64,000 bases of DNA from Bacteroidales bacterium (GCA_014800795.1 JAAVFL010000054.1:1-64000); one strand, 5' to 3'. Shown: positions 1-9,943, numbered from the stretch's first letter. Numbers and translations: made by a program. The notes: generated by a model not told the origin, from the letters alone.

Positions 1-40
1 AACTCAGAGGGGATTTTAGCTATTGGAACTTTACAAACGC

Positions 41-2596
41 TTAGATCCAGCGAGTATAAGCAAAATCCATACGGTGGGGAAGATTCGGATTGATAGGATA
101 GAGGCGATAGCCATAGCGGAACACACCTGCATCACGAAGCTTGTCGTTGAGCTGATACGTAAGCACATTGCCATCTTCCTTTACCACATCGAAAGGTTTG
201 GTATACCATAACTTCTCTTCACCGTTCTCAGTCTTGTAAGCAACAAGTTCAAGAGCCAGATCCTTACCGAGACCGTTCGTATCGACAATTGCACGCACTG
301 AATATTCCGTTCCTGTGGTAGAGTTTGCACTGTCCGTCGATTCGATATCAAATACTTTGATTCCATCCCACGCCGACGCCACACGTTCTTTCCAGGCTAC
401 GATCTCCTTCGCAAGAGCATAATCGTTGGCAACGAGCGCCTTCGAGCGAGCGGCCTCCTTATTGTAGAACCGATGGATATAATCCTCTATCATGCGGGTC
501 ATAGTGAAGTGCGGCGCGATATCACCGATCGAACGCTTGATGTACTGAACCCACTCCGGAGAATATCCCTTCGAGTTCTTGGCGAAATAGAGAGGTATAA
601 TTTCATTTTCAAGCATCGAATAGATGGTTGCTGCATCAAGTTTATCCTGTTGAGCCTGATCGGTGAAAGTCCGTTTGTCTGTTAGAGCCCAACCGGCTTT
701 CTCATTGAAGCGATAACCCTCATACCACCATCCGTCAAGCACAGAGAAGTTCAGAACTCCGTTCATCTCGGCTTTCTCACCTGACGTACCCGATGCCTCG
801 AGAGGGCGTGTAGGAGTATTGAGCCAGATATCCACACCTGTTACAAGGCGTTTGGCTACAATCATATTGTAATCTTCAAGGAAAATTATCTTGCCAAGGA
901 ACTCCGGCATGCGTGAGATCTCCATGATACGCTTGATGAGTCCCTGACCTGCACCATCGGCAGGATGAGCCTTACCCGAGAAGATGAACTGTACGGGGAA
1001 CTGCTCATTATTAACAATCTTGGACAGACGCTCGAGATCTGTGAAAAGCAGATGCGCGCGTTTGTATGTCGCGAAGCGGCGGGCGAAGCCAATGATAAGC
1101 GCATTCGGATTGATCTTGTCAACAATCTTCATTACTGAAGACGGATCTCCCTGATTTGCCAGCCATTTTTCTTTGAAGTCGCGCTTCACAAAGTTTATGA
1201 ATTTGTTCTTCATGCGCATGCGCATCTCCCAGATTTCCTCATCTTTAACCTTGAAGATACCCTTCCAGTTCTCAGGATTGTCTGCATGTTCGAACACTTC
1301 CGGGCCAAGTTTCTCCATATAGAACTCCTTCCATTCGGAAGCTGCCCATGTCGGCATATGAACACCATTGGTCACATAACCCACATGGCTCTCCTGCCAG
1401 TTATATCCTTTCCAGATACCGGCAAACATCTTTTTCGACACTTCGCCGTGAAGCCAGCTCACACCGTTGGCTTCCTGGCATGTGTTCAGAGCGAAGACAC
1501 TCATTGAGAAGCGCTCGTTGGTATTGGGATTCTCACGCCCCATGTTCATGAGATCGTTCCAGGATATACCAAGTTTTGCCGGATATTCTCCCATATATTT
1601 TCCGAACAGACCCTCGTCGAAGTAGTCATGGCCTGCGGGAACAGGAGTATGAACGGTATAGAGGCTTGAGGCACGTACAAGCTCCAGAGCTACATTGAAA
1701 TCAAGTTTCTGCTCCTGAACATAGTCTACAAGGCGCTGAAGGTTAAGCAATGCCGCATGACCTTCGTTACAGTGATACAGCTCACTCTTGATGCCAAGTT
1801 TCTTCAGCATCAGCACACCGCCTATACCGAGAAGGTATTCCTGTTTGATACGGTTCTCCCAGTCGCCACCATAAAGCTGGTGAGTAATAACACGGTCGAA
1901 CTCCGAATTCATATCAAAGTCCGTATCCATCAGATACAGGTTCATGCGACCGACATTCACACGCCATACATGGCTATAGATCGTGCGTCCGGGGAAAGGA
2001 ACTTCAAGTATCATAGGACGGCCGTTCTCTTCAAGCACCTGCTCGATGGGAAGCTGATTGAAGTTCTGCGCCTCATAGTTGGCTATCTGCTGACCATCTA
2101 CACTCAACGACTGCGTAAAATAGCCGAAACGATACAGGAAGCCTACGGCAGTCATTGGCACACAGCTGTCAGACGCTTCCTTTATATAGTCACCGGCAAG
2201 CACACCGAGACCACCTGAATATATTTTCAGAGCATTACACAGACCATACTCCATCGAGAAATAGCTTATCGAAGGAAGATCCTTGCGCATCGGTTTAGCC
2301 ATATATGTCTTGAACATATCATATACATGCGCGATGCGGTCCATCAGTTCCTTGTCAGCCATAATCTCTTCCATTCGCTCGGTAGAGAGATGCTGGATAA
2401 GAATTACAGGATTTTCACCTGATGAACGCCAGAGATCGGGATTAAGATCACGGAAAAGCGCTTTGGCTTCGCTATTCCATACCCACCATAGATTCTTGGC
2501 AAGTTCCTCGAGCTTTTTAAGCTTTGAGGGGAGCTCGGAAGTAACGGTCAGATCTCTCCATGTAGGAGCATTGGTATTGCTAACTTGAAGTTTCAT
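41..2596 (-). CDS. glgP: alpha-glucan (glycogen) phosphorylase, GT35
   Basis: An 851-residue enzyme that phosphorolyses alpha-1,4-glucan ends to glucose-1-phosphate in the cytoplasm. It has the short-form alpha-glucan phosphorylase layout: substrate-site segment [16 protein letters not shown] at 128-143, [13 protein letters not shown] at 503-515, and the pyridoxal-phosphate motif [10 protein letters not shown] at 600-609, where K608 should carry the cofactor. No signal peptide is present. The last hundred or so residues follow the catalytic region as a beta-rich tail, usual for Bacteroidales homologues as far as I recall. It lies 87 bases downstream of the glycogen synthase on the same strand, so the two are probably co-transcribed and run opposite halves of a storage cycle. 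The stop codon is inside the window, so the gene is complete. Confidence 0.95.
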   Translation of the reverse strand: MKLQVSNTNAPTWRDLTVTSELPSKLKKLEELAKNLWWVWNSEAKALFRDLNPDLWRSSGENPVILIQHLSTERMEEIMADKELMDRIAHVYDMFKTYMAKPMRKDLPSISYFSMEYGLCNALKIYSGGLGVLAGDYIKEASDSCVPMTAVGFLYRFGYFTQSLSVDGQQIANYEAQNFNQLPIEQVLEENGRPMILEVPFPGRTIYSHVWRVNVGRMNLYLMDTDFDMNSEFDRVITHQLYGGDWENRIKQEYLLGIGGVLMLKKLGIKSELYHCNEGHAALLNLQRLVDYVQEQKLDFNVALELVRASSLYTVHTPVPAGHDYFDEGLFGKYMGEYPAKLGISWNDLMNMGRENPNTNERFSMSVFALNTCQEANGVSWLHGEVSKKMFAGIWKGYNWQESHVGYVTNGVHMPTWAASEWKEFYMEKLGPEVFEHADNPENWKGIFKVKDEEIWEMRMRMKNKFINFVKRDFKEKWLANQGDPSSVMKIVDKINPNALIIGFARRFATYKRAHLLFTDLERLSKIVNNEQFPVQFIFSGKAHPADGAGQGLIKRIMEISRMPEFLGKIIFLEDYNMIVAKRLVTGVDIWLNTPTRPLEASGTSGEKAEMNGVLNFSVLDGWWYEGYRFNEKAGWALTDKRTFTDQAQQDKLDAATIYSMLENEIIPLYFAKNSKGYSPEWVQYIKRSIGDIAPHFTMTRMIEDYIHRFYNKEAARSKALVANDYALAKEIVAWKERVASAWDGIKVFDIESTDSANSTTGTEYSVRAIVDTNGLGKDLALELVAYKTENGEEKLWYTKPFDVVKEDGNVLTYQLNDKLRDAGVFRYGYRLYPINPNLPHRMDFAYTRWI

Positions 2597-2683
2597 AATT
2601 TAGCGTTAGAGTTTTTTAGATTTTTCTTAAACAATTATTTGGGCGAAATCGAAAAGCATCGTGCCGCTTATCAAACATCCGGC

Positions 2684-4360
2684 TTAATAAGCCCTACGTT
2701 TTGCAGCCTCGTCGAGGGCTTTTCTGAACGATTTTATATAATAAGTTATGAAATAGCTCCATTCCGCACGTTCAGCAGTCTCACGGGCTGCCTTCGAAGC
2801 CTTTTCCCGGGTTTCAGGATTCGCATCTGCCAGGGAACGGAAATCGGAAGCAAGGCGGTGGACAACATCGTTATAATTGGAATCCGTCCTTGAAATGACT
2901 TCCACACCGCTCGACTGAAATCCGTTACGGTCTTCCGACAGAATCCATTGTCCGAAGCCTGAGAGCGTTGTAGTCACAGTCGGAACACCGAATGCCACAC
3001 TCTCCAGAGGAGTATACCCCCACGGTTCATAATACGATGGGAAAGCGGTGGCATCGACTCCGGCAAGTATATCATAATAATCCTTATTGAACACACCATC
3101 CGTTCCGTTAAGATAGCATGGCACATATATAACCTGCACCGGAGCATCGGGGGTTGCGTTCGTATCAGCGAAACCAAGTTGACGGATCCTGTTCAGGATA
3201 GGATCATCATATGGATTGTTAACAGCATGAGTGATAACCGGCTCTGAAAGCGGCTCGCGCGAAACACCGGTCTCATCCGACGATAAGCGTGCGAGAAGAT
3301 CGGCACGCGGTTCCTTTACCCATGCAGGCACAAGTATGAAAGCCAGAACCTTACGCGAGGGAGAGTGTTGCTCCAGGAGTTTTAGAGATTCCAGAAACAC
3401 ATCGATACCCTTGTTGCGGTATTCACAGCGCCCTGAAGTTGCCACTATAAACGCATCTTCGGGCATATGGATGCCTGTAAGAGCATATGCAACATTAAGC
3501 AATGCCTCTCGCGCCACTTGACGGGCACGGCGGGCTCTGTTCTTGACAGGTGCGAGGTCTCCCTGAAATCCGTTGGGAGTAACTACATCCGGACGCTTGT
3601 CGAGCAGTTGTTCACATTCAGTGGCGGTCACATCACTGACCGTAGTAAAGCAGTCCGCTGCATGCGCGGCCGCCTTTTCTACGGAGTGTTTACTCTCCAT
3701 ATTGAGTTCGCGCGCCATCTGATCACCATTATATGCGTGAAGATAATCATACAACGGTTTACCGTTTCCGCAGATGCTGCGTCCGATAGAAGTCGCATGC
3801 GTCGTGAATATCGTACCTACATACGGAACTTTCCACCGGGTATACAGCAGTCCCATGCCGGTGGTCCACTCATTGAAATGAGCGAGAACATTCTTGTGAA
3901 GCAGTCGCTTGTGATTGCAGATACTCTCTATCACCACGCCGGCCGCCAGAGCAAAGCAGCACCCTTCATCATAGTCTCCATATCCGTGCAGCGAATCTAC
4001 GCCATAACGTTTCCACATCTCACCATAATAGTAATCTTTCAGCTTATACATGCCGTCAAATTTCACCAGAACCACTATTGGCTTTCCGGGAATATTCCAG
4101 CGTCCTACCCGAACTGAAATACCTTCGGGAAGTTCGGCCTTCTCTTTCCACTGTCGCAAAATAGATGGTACTTCTGTAAAATATGGTGAGGGATTCTCTT
4201 CTGTCCAGACATCGGGACCGATAAATATAGTTTTATCCTTGTAAAGATTCTGTAAGGTGAGAGCCTTGGTTGACAACACAGTATATATGCCACCGACCTT
4301 ATTGCAGACCTCCCAGCTCGTTTCGAAAATCAAATCAAGGTTTACAGTCTCGAGGTTCAT
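2684..4360 (-). CDS. glycogen synthase, GT3 (eukaryote-like) type
   Basis: A 558-residue glycosyltransferase that extends alpha-1,4-glucan from a sugar nucleotide. The N-terminus carries WEVCNKVGGIYTVLSTKA at about 16-33, the form seen in GT3 (animal/fungal-type) synthases and their Bacteroidetes relatives, not the KTGGL form of bacterial GT5 GlgA. Further family marks are HFNEWTTGMG and TTHATSIGRS in the middle and EPWGYTPLE near residue 450, the E-x7-E donor-site motif. It is cytoplasmic, with no membrane segment. The start was chosen because the fold's first strand begins about ten residues in. A TACCTTTG -7 box lies 42 bases upstream. Donor (UDP- or ADP-glucose) cannot be read from sequence alone. 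The downstream neighbour is the phosphorylase. Confidence 0.92.
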   Translation of the reverse strand: MNLETVNLDLIFETSWEVCNKVGGIYTVLSTKALTLQNLYKDKTIFIGPDVWTEENPSPYFTEVPSILRQWKEKAELPEGISVRVGRWNIPGKPIVVLVKFDGMYKLKDYYYGEMWKRYGVDSLHGYGDYDEGCCFALAAGVVIESICNHKRLLHKNVLAHFNEWTTGMGLLYTRWKVPYVGTIFTTHATSIGRSICGNGKPLYDYLHAYNGDQMARELNMESKHSVEKAAAHAADCFTTVSDVTATECEQLLDKRPDVVTPNGFQGDLAPVKNRARRARQVAREALLNVAYALTGIHMPEDAFIVATSGRCEYRNKGIDVFLESLKLLEQHSPSRKVLAFILVPAWVKEPRADLLARLSSDETGVSREPLSEPVITHAVNNPYDDPILNRIRQLGFADTNATPDAPVQVIYVPCYLNGTDGVFNKDYYDILAGVDATAFPSYYEPWGYTPLESVAFGVPTVTTTLSGFGQWILSEDRNGFQSSGVEVISRTDSNYNDVVHRLASDFRSLADANPETREKASKAARETAERAEWSYFITYYIKSFRKALDEAAKRRAY

Positions 4361-4401
4361 AGTTTAATAAAGATTTTTCAATTCAATTCTGTTTTACACC
4401 G

Positions 4402-4409
4402 CAAAGGTA
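4402..4409 (-). promoter_or_regulatory. -7 element of the glycogen synthase promoter
   Basis: Read on the minus strand this is TACCTTTG, an exact TAnnTTTG match, 42 bases upstream of the glycogen synthase start. No TTG is found at the expected -33 distance, so only half of the Bacteroidetes promoter is visible. Confidence 0.5.
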
Positions 4410-4613
4410 GTGATATTTTTTGAATTATGCACGAAAAAATGTACTAAATTTTGTATCAGGCTTATTTTTATCGCAATTTTAACTAATTACATCCTTTCTT
4501 TCTTTTACTATTATCGAAGCCGGCAATGGTGATTCTTAGGAATTCACTCCCTTAACTGAATCATTGTATTCAACACACTTGAAACAGTAATAATAGTCTA
4601 TATAACCTGAAAC

Positions 4614-4643
4614 TTGCGTATTTAGGAAATTTTAGTAACTTTG
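4614..4643 (+). promoter_or_regulatory. promoter for pullulanase
   Basis: TTG at 4614-4616 and TAACTTTG at 4636-4643 are separated by 19 bases, matching the Bacteroidetes -33/-7 arrangement. Transcription would begin near 4650, giving a leader of about 210 bases. Confidence 0.65.
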
Positions 4644-4862
4644 CATACCATATACACGGAATGTCGTCTTAATTACAGCCGACTTATGATGATTTAAACA
4701 AATGCTCATATGACTATCGCCAGGTGATTATACATTTTATCGCAACCCCGCGATTATATAAGTAATTTATTTACTCTCGCGACATTTATTTAGAGATACG
4801 TTCTATCAAAAAATCTTTATTCCATAAAGACAACAAATAAGAAATAAAATATTTGATATTGT

Positions 4863-6884
4863 ATGAGTACAATCATCAATGGAACGGCTTCTCTCCTCAG
4901 GTTCCGATCCGCAACCGAAGATGCTGAATCCTGCACAGATAGAAAATATTCGGAATACCCTGCATATTCGGGCAATGATCTCGGTCTCACAATAACTGAC
5001 AGCAGGACATTCCATCTGCGCCTTTGGGCTCCTACTGCTGAAAAAGTCTCGCTTAAAATTTATAATGTCCCGGTTGGAGGTATACCTGCACAGGAAATAG
5101 AAATGTCTGAGGCAGAATGCGGCACATGGAGTACATCCTTACCTTCATCGGTAACAGGAAAATACTATACCTACTCCATATTCACTGACAGCAAATGGCT
5201 TCATGAAACACCCGGAATATGGGCAAAAGCAGTTGGCGTTAACGGAATGCGGGCTGCATTTATTGATCTCGCGGCAACCGACCCGGATGGTTGGAAAAAC
5301 GATAAAGGCCCATCAATCAAAAATATAACCGATGCCATCATATATGAGATACATCACCGTGATTTCTCAGTCCACCCCTCTTCGGGCATTGCAAATAAAG
5401 GCAAATTCCTCGCTCTCACAGAATCCGCGACCCGAAACCCCGCCGGGCTATCTACCGGCATAGACCATCTCATTGATCTAGGTATCACTCACGTCCATAT
5501 CATGCCTTCATTCGACTTCAACAGTCTTGATGAGACCACCATCCCATCCGACATATATAACTGGGGATACGATCCGCAGAATTATAATGTACCTGAGGGC
5601 ACATACTCTACCGATCCTTTTGACCCGTCTGTCCGTATAACGGAAATGAAGCGGATGATCAAAGCACTGCACGACAAAGGCATCGGAGTTATTATGGATG
5701 TCGTTTACAATCACACTGCATCTATAGACGAATCCAATTTCTCGCTGACAGTTCCGGGATATTACTACAGACGGCACCCGGATGGTTCATACAGCAATGC
5801 CTCCGGATGTGGTAACGAAACTGCATCCGAACGTCAGATGATGCGCGATTTCATTGTGAAATCGGTAAAATACTGGACACAGGAATATCATATTGACGGA
5901 TTCCGTTTTGACCTTATGGCAATTCACGATATCGAAACCATGAACAAAGTCGTAGCTGAACTGAAAGAAGTCAACCCCGACATACTCATATATGGTGAGG
6001 GATGGACTGCCGGCGTCTCTCCCCTACCGCCCGAACACCGCGCACTGAAAGAAAATATCGCCAGATTAAAGGGTGTCGCCGTATTTTCCGACGACATACG
6101 CGATGCTGTAAAAGGACATTATTCCGATTCTGCCGACAAAGGATTCGCTTCCGGGAAACCGGGTCTTGAGGAAACAATAAAAATCGGTATCGTTGCTTCA
6201 ACCGCCCACCCTCAGGTTGATTATTCAAAAGGGAATAACTCGAAATTCCCGTATGCATCTTCCCCTACACAGATTATTAACTATGTATCATGCCACGACG
6301 ACCTCACTTTAACCGACAAACTGCGCCTGTCTATGCCGCATGCGACAGACGAAGAACGCATGAGGGTAGCACGTCTGGCTCAGACCATAATTCTAACTTC
6401 ACAAGGTACACCTTTCATGTTGGGAGGAGAGGAAATTTTTCGAGACAGAAAAGGACATCACAACACATATAAGTCACCCGACAGCATAAATGCCATCGAT
6501 TGGAATTTAAAAACATCGAATGAGAGCCTATACAATTATTATCGTGAACTGATTGCCCTACGCAAAATGCATCCGGCTTTCCGGATGACTACAGCCGACG
6601 ACATTGCAGAACATATCAATTTTGATTTCTCCGAACCCAATCTTATCGGATATACAATTGCAGGACACGCAAACGGCGATGAATGGGGAGAAATTAAAAT
6701 CATATTCAACGGTCGGGATACCGATGCCGTAATACAGCTTAATATCGGAGATTGGACGCTGATTGCTTTCGACGGAAATATCAATCATACCGGACTGAAG
6801 CATTCCGACGGAACAGCTATGACAACAAAAGGTGGTAGCGTTACAATTCCCCGCCGATCTGCATTTATTGCAGTCCGTCCATGA
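4863..6884 (+). CDS. pulA: type I pullulanase (GH13 debranching enzyme)
   Basis: A 673-residue enzyme that hydrolyses alpha-1,6 branches in glycogen-like glucans. An N-terminal CBM48-like beta domain (about 45-130, with FHLRLWAPTAEKVSLKIY) precedes a GH13 barrel. The type I signature YNWGYDPQNYNVPEGTYS is at 232-249. The four GH13 regions are DVVYNHTA (279-286), GFRFDLMAI (346-354, nucleophile D350), YGEGW (377-381, acid/base E379) and YVSCHDD (474-480). There is no signal peptide or lipobox, so it should act in the cytoplasm on the same polymer as the phosphorylase and synthase encoded divergently next to it. An unusually long leader precedes it. Confidence 0.93.
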   Translation: MSTIINGTASLLRFRSATEDAESCTDRKYSEYPAYSGNDLGLTITDSRTFHLRLWAPTAEKVSLKIYNVPVGGIPAQEIEMSEAECGTWSTSLPSSVTGKYYTYSIFTDSKWLHETPGIWAKAVGVNGMRAAFIDLAATDPDGWKNDKGPSIKNITDAIIYEIHHRDFSVHPSSGIANKGKFLALTESATRNPAGLSTGIDHLIDLGITHVHIMPSFDFNSLDETTIPSDIYNWGYDPQNYNVPEGTYSTDPFDPSVRITEMKRMIKALHDKGIGVIMDVVYNHTASIDESNFSLTVPGYYYRRHPDGSYSNASGCGNETASERQMMRDFIVKSVKYWTQEYHIDGFRFDLMAIHDIETMNKVVAELKEVNPDILIYGEGWTAGVSPLPPEHRALKENIARLKGVAVFSDDIRDAVKGHYSDSADKGFASGKPGLEETIKIGIVASTAHPQVDYSKGNNSKFPYASSPTQIINYVSCHDDLTLTDKLRLSMPHATDEERMRVARLAQTIILTSQGTPFMLGGEEIFRDRKGHHNTYKSPDSINAIDWNLKTSNESLYNYYRELIALRKMHPAFRMTTADDIAEHINFDFSEPNLIGYTIAGHANGDEWGEIKIIFNGRDTDAVIQLNIGDWTLIAFDGNINHTGLKHSDGTAMTTKGGSVTIPRRSAFIAVRP

Positions 6885-6927
6885 TAAAACTCATACCGCC
6901 ATCTGTTTCCCGCTTACACAATTAATT

Positions 6928-7902
6928 TCAATATCCGATATTCTCCGCCAACACAGCCGCAGCCGACATATATGCCGATAATGTGCGTGATTTTAAAAGA
7001 ACCTTCAATTGTTTACGCGGAAAAGATGAGCCGAAATAGTCCCAGAAAGGTTTGAGCTTCGTCAGTATCTGTGTATCACCACAAAGATGTGAACTATAAT
7101 ATCCACACAAAGAAGAATGTAGACTCAGTATGTGAGCCCGCCGTTTCACATCAGACCATTCCTCACCTGACATATACTCAACGAAAAGCGACGGACGGCG
7201 CAGCAATCCTCTCCCGACCATAATTCCCTTCACATCAGGATATCGTGTATGTATATTGACTATATCCTCAGTCGAGTAAATCTCTCCGTTGAATATAACC
7301 GGATGATGAATCTTCGCGATAAAATCACCTAACTGATCGAAATACAAATCACCGGAATACTGTTGACAAGCTGTGCGCGGATGAATTGTAACATGATCCA
7401 CAGGCATAGAATTGATAATGTCTGCACATTCCATCCAATCCCTGACAGAATCAACACCGAAGCGCATCTTAATCGAAAAATGCATTCCTTCAATCTCAGT
7501 CATCCGGCAGCATATCTCCTCTAATGCACCGGGGTTATTCAAAAGCCCCGCTCCCCTTCCCTTGTGAACCTGCGGAGGGAACGGACAACCGGCATTCAGA
7601 TTCAAATTACTGTAACCGCATGCTGCTACAGCCTCTGCCAGTCGGGCGAACTCGTCTCCATCACGCGCAATCACCTGAGGGATAACATTTATGCCGGAAT
7701 TAAGAGGAGACATGATATCGCGCATATCCCGACTACGAGGTTCACCTTTCTCCATTCTGACAAAAGGAGTAAAATATACTACACCCTCATCTGCTCCAAG
7801 CGGAAAAAGCGCAGCATGAAAATGTCTGAACGGCGCCTCGGTCAATCCCTGCAGAGGCGCCGCCATCAGTTTGAACTCAGATTTTACGCTACGGGATATC
7901 AT
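6928..7902 (-). CDS. tRNA-dihydrouridine synthase
   Basis: A 324-residue flavoenzyme of the Dus family that reduces uridines in tRNA D-loops using FMN and NAD(P)H. MAAPLQGLTEAPFR at 13-26 is the family's first strand-loop, and NLNAGCP at 101-107 supplies the catalytic Cys (C106) that protonates C5 of uracil. The barrel ends around residue 240 and is followed by the helical tRNA-binding domain. I cannot assign a DusA/B/C subclass. A TACTTTTG -7 box at 7910-7917 sits so close to this ATG that the message may start almost at it. An internal ATG at 7866 (MAAPLQG) is a plausible alternative start. The gene is convergent with pullulanase and separated from it by 43 bases. Confidence 0.9.
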   Translation of the reverse strand: MISRSVKSEFKLMAAPLQGLTEAPFRHFHAALFPLGADEGVVYFTPFVRMEKGEPRSRDMRDIMSPLNSGINVIPQVIARDGDEFARLAEAVAACGYSNLNLNAGCPFPPQVHKGRGAGLLNNPGALEEICCRMTEIEGMHFSIKMRFGVDSVRDWMECADIINSMPVDHVTIHPRTACQQYSGDLYFDQLGDFIAKIHHPVIFNGEIYSTEDIVNIHTRYPDVKGIMVGRGLLRRPSLFVEYMSGEEWSDVKRRAHILSLHSSLCGYYSSHLCGDTQILTKLKPFWDYFGSSFPRKQLKVLLKSRTLSAYMSAAAVLAENIGY

Positions 7903-7909
7903 ACTCCCG

Positions 7910-7917
7910 CAAAAGTA
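7910..7917 (-). promoter_or_regulatory. -7 element upstream of the Dus gene
   Basis: On the minus strand this reads TACTTTTG, an exact TAnnTTTG match. It ends only seven bases before the annotated ATG; no -33 box is visible at the right distance. Confidence 0.4.
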
Positions 7918-7946
7918 CTAAAAAGTTATGAATTACGATAACTCAA

Positions 7947-8579
7947 TTATTTTGTTACAGCGGGAGCTATGGCCGACTCACGCGAAAACACAAGATCCTT
8001 ATCGCTCTTTCCGATCTCACATTTCATCAGATTACCTTTAACCTTAATATCGTCAATCTTATTGATATCGGTAAACATATTCTGCGCTGCGCGATTTATC
8101 TGTTGTGTAGCCAGAACTACTGCGGCCGGCTTGAGCTTTGTCGCTACCGAACTATCCTCACCGGTCATAACATTATAATTCATCTGAACTCCCTCCGGAT
8201 CAACGTCCGTCGACAGCGACGTCGCATCAAGACTGATGATCAATTCATCGTCATCCTTTGCCTGATATACTCCGGTTATCATTGCAATACCGGTAGCGGT
8301 GATTGTGAGAGGTGTCTGAATGGAATCGTTGAAAGGCATCGTATTTTCAACGGTAATCATAGCGCTCATTGTTACATTGCCCTCCGTGGATGTACTTCCT
8401 TTGGAAAAACTCATTACTCTTACGGCAGTTGCCTTGGCTGCTCCCGTATCAAGAATGCGTTCCGTATTTCCTGTCCATTCTCCCTGAATCGAATTAGCGA
8501 GCTTCTCGCTTGAATCACAAGAGGTAAGCATTGTCGCCCCCAGCAGACCTGCACATATCAGCAAATATATTTTTTTCAT
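7947..8579 (-). CDS. small predicted lipoprotein, function unknown
   Basis: A 210-residue protein with a type II signal peptide: MKK, a hydrophobic run, then LTSC with the lipidated Cys at 21. The mature part contains a motif resembling small beta-barrel or lipocalin-like lipoproteins (QGEWTGNTERIL near 35), followed by alternating hydrophobic residues that suggest an antiparallel beta sheet. I do not recognise a specific family. It would be anchored in the inner or outer membrane facing the periplasm. It lies upstream of the Dus gene on the same strand, 44 bases apart, but Dus has its own -7 box, so no functional link is implied. Confidence 0.75.
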   Translation of the reverse strand: MKKIYLLICAGLLGATMLTSCDSSEKLANSIQGEWTGNTERILDTGAAKATAVRVMSFSKGSTSTEGNVTMSAMITVENTMPFNDSIQTPLTITATGIAMITGVYQAKDDDELIISLDATSLSTDVDPEGVQMNYNVMTGEDSSVATKLKPAAVVLATQQINRAAQNMFTDINKIDDIKVKGNLMKCEIGKSDKDLVFSRESAIAPAVTK

Positions 8580-8637
8580 AATAAAAAAGTTTGATTATAA
8601 ATTTATAACACATTAATTTCCGATAGGTTCACCGTCG

Positions 8638-8669
8638 TTTGGCGATCTCGAATACATTCGTTACTTTTG
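8638..8669 (+). promoter_or_regulatory. promoter for the DAACS symporter
   Basis: TTTG at 8638-8641 and TACTTTTG at 8662-8669 with a 20-base spacer form a complete Bacteroidetes promoter. The expected start site is about 40 bases before the first ATG. Confidence 0.7.
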
Positions 8670-8705
8670 TCTCAGAATAAATCCATACCGACTGTTTTAA
8701 ACGAG

Positions 8706-8735
8706 TATCATCCATGAACATATCATCCATGAACA
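8706..8735 (+). repeat. 15-base perfect tandem duplication over a start codon
   Basis: TATCATCCATGAACA occurs at 8706-8720 and again, with no mismatch or gap, at 8721-8735. Each copy contains an ATG in the same frame, at 8714 and 8729, so the symporter gene has duplicated initiation regions. Confidence 0.9.
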
Positions 8736-9928
8736 GCATTCATCATCCCTCTATACTGCAGCGTGTCAAAAAAATCGGACTCCTACCTAAAATTATTATT
8801 GCTATAGCTGCCGGAATTGGAGCCGGGTATATATGTCCGATATGGCTTGCACGTATTTTTGTAACATTCGATGCCATATTCAGTCAATTTCTGGGATTCT
8901 GCATCCCTCTGATCATAATAGGATTCGTTGCTCCGTCCATAGCCGATCTCGGAAATAAAGCCGGCAAAATGCTTTTGGCGACAGCGCTTCTCGCCTACCT
9001 GTTCACACTCGGTGCCGGATTCCTGTCATACTTCACCGGAGAAATTTTCTTTCCAAGGCTTATTTCTCCCATGGAATATGTAGCAGACGACTCATCATCT
9101 GCCACAATTACTCCTTACTTTTCCATAGAAATGCCACCGCTGATGCCGGTTATGTCAGCACTACTGATCTCGTTCATTCTCGGATTAGGATGCGCCTTCC
9201 TTACATCCGGAACTATAAAAAGTTGTCTCGACGAGCTTCGCGATATTATCATGAAAGTAATCGGTAAAGTGATTATACCACTTCTGCCGCTCTATATTTT
9301 CGGAATTTTCCTTGATATGACCCTCACCGGAGAAGTAGCCGAAGTGATGAACACGTTCATTAAGATAATCGCCGTAATCTTCGGACTGCATATCTTCGTA
9401 CTCGTGCTTCAATACACTATAGCGGCACCATTCTCACAGGGTAGTAAAAATCCGCTGCGGCTACTGTGGACAATGATGCCGGCCTACTTCACTGCACTCG
9501 GCACACAGTCCTCAGCCGCCACCATTCCTGTGACCCTGAAGCAAACCGTAAATATGGGAGTTGACAAAGATATAGCAGGCTTCACAGTTCCCCTCTGCGC
9601 TACTATCCACATGTCAGGCAGCACACTGAAACTCGTTGCATGCGGCCTGGCGCTGATGATGACACGCTCCATGCCCTACGACACCTCAATGTTCGCCGGC
9701 TTCATATCCATGCTCGGCGTAACGATTATAGCAGCCCCCGGAATTCCCGGGGGCGCAGTGATGGCCTCGCTCGGGCTATTCACATCTATGCTCGGATTTT
9801 CAGAATCCGATTGTGCATTGATGATCGCCCTATATATCGCAATGGATTCGTTCGGAACGGCATGCAACGTAACCGGCGATGGCGCTATATCAATAATAAT
9901 AGGAAAAATATTCGGTAAAAAACGTTAA
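8714..9928 (+). CDS. dicarboxylate/amino acid:cation symporter (DAACS family)
   Basis: A 404-residue inner-membrane transporter of the glutamate/dicarboxylate symporter fold, using Na+ or H+ to import a small acid or amino acid. It shows the family's hairpin and core motifs: the serine-rich HP1 stretch TQSSAATIPVTL, HMSGSTL, the HP2 loop GIPGGAVMASLG, and the TM8 motif DSFGTACNVTGD at 378-389. The Arg common in the aspartate/glutamate form of the last motif is Ser here, so a Ser/Thr-type or other substrate is as likely as glutamate. About eight hydrophobic segments are evident. Two in-frame ATGs, at 8714 and 8729, arise from a 15-base tandem duplication, so the true start is uncertain. It is convergent with the M18 peptidase gene 15 bases away. 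Confidence 0.88.
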   Translation: MNISSMNSIHHPSILQRVKKIGLLPKIIIAIAAGIGAGYICPIWLARIFVTFDAIFSQFLGFCIPLIIIGFVAPSIADLGNKAGKMLLATALLAYLFTLGAGFLSYFTGEIFFPRLISPMEYVADDSSSATITPYFSIEMPPLMPVMSALLISFILGLGCAFLTSGTIKSCLDELRDIIMKVIGKVIIPLLPLYIFGIFLDMTLTGEVAEVMNTFIKIIAVIFGLHIFVLVLQYTIAAPFSQGSKNPLRLLWTMMPAYFTALGTQSSAATIPVTLKQTVNMGVDKDIAGFTVPLCATIHMSGSTLKLVACGLALMMTRSMPYDTSMFAGFISMLGVTIIAAPGIPGGAVMASLGLFTSMLGFSESDCALMIALYIAMDSFGTACNVTGDGAISIIIGKIFGKKR

Positions 9929-9943
9929 CCGTAACTTACCGTC

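Larger units (their letters stand above)
4361..4862. other. 502-base divergent intergenic region
   Basis: This gap separates the divergent glycogen synthase and pullulanase genes. It holds a -7 box for the minus gene at 4402-4409 and a promoter for the plus gene at 4614-4643. It ends in an AT-rich leader of roughly 210 bases before the pullulanase start. I found only ORFs of a few codons and no tRNA-like or recognisable riboswitch sequence. Confidence 0.6.

Noticed and set aside
9733-9755. GC-rich near-palindrome (GCCCCCGG and CCGGGGGC around AATTC)
   Set aside because: It falls in the conserved Gly-Pro-rich loop of the symporter (GIPGGA) and is explained by Pro and Gly codons; the arms are only eight bases.
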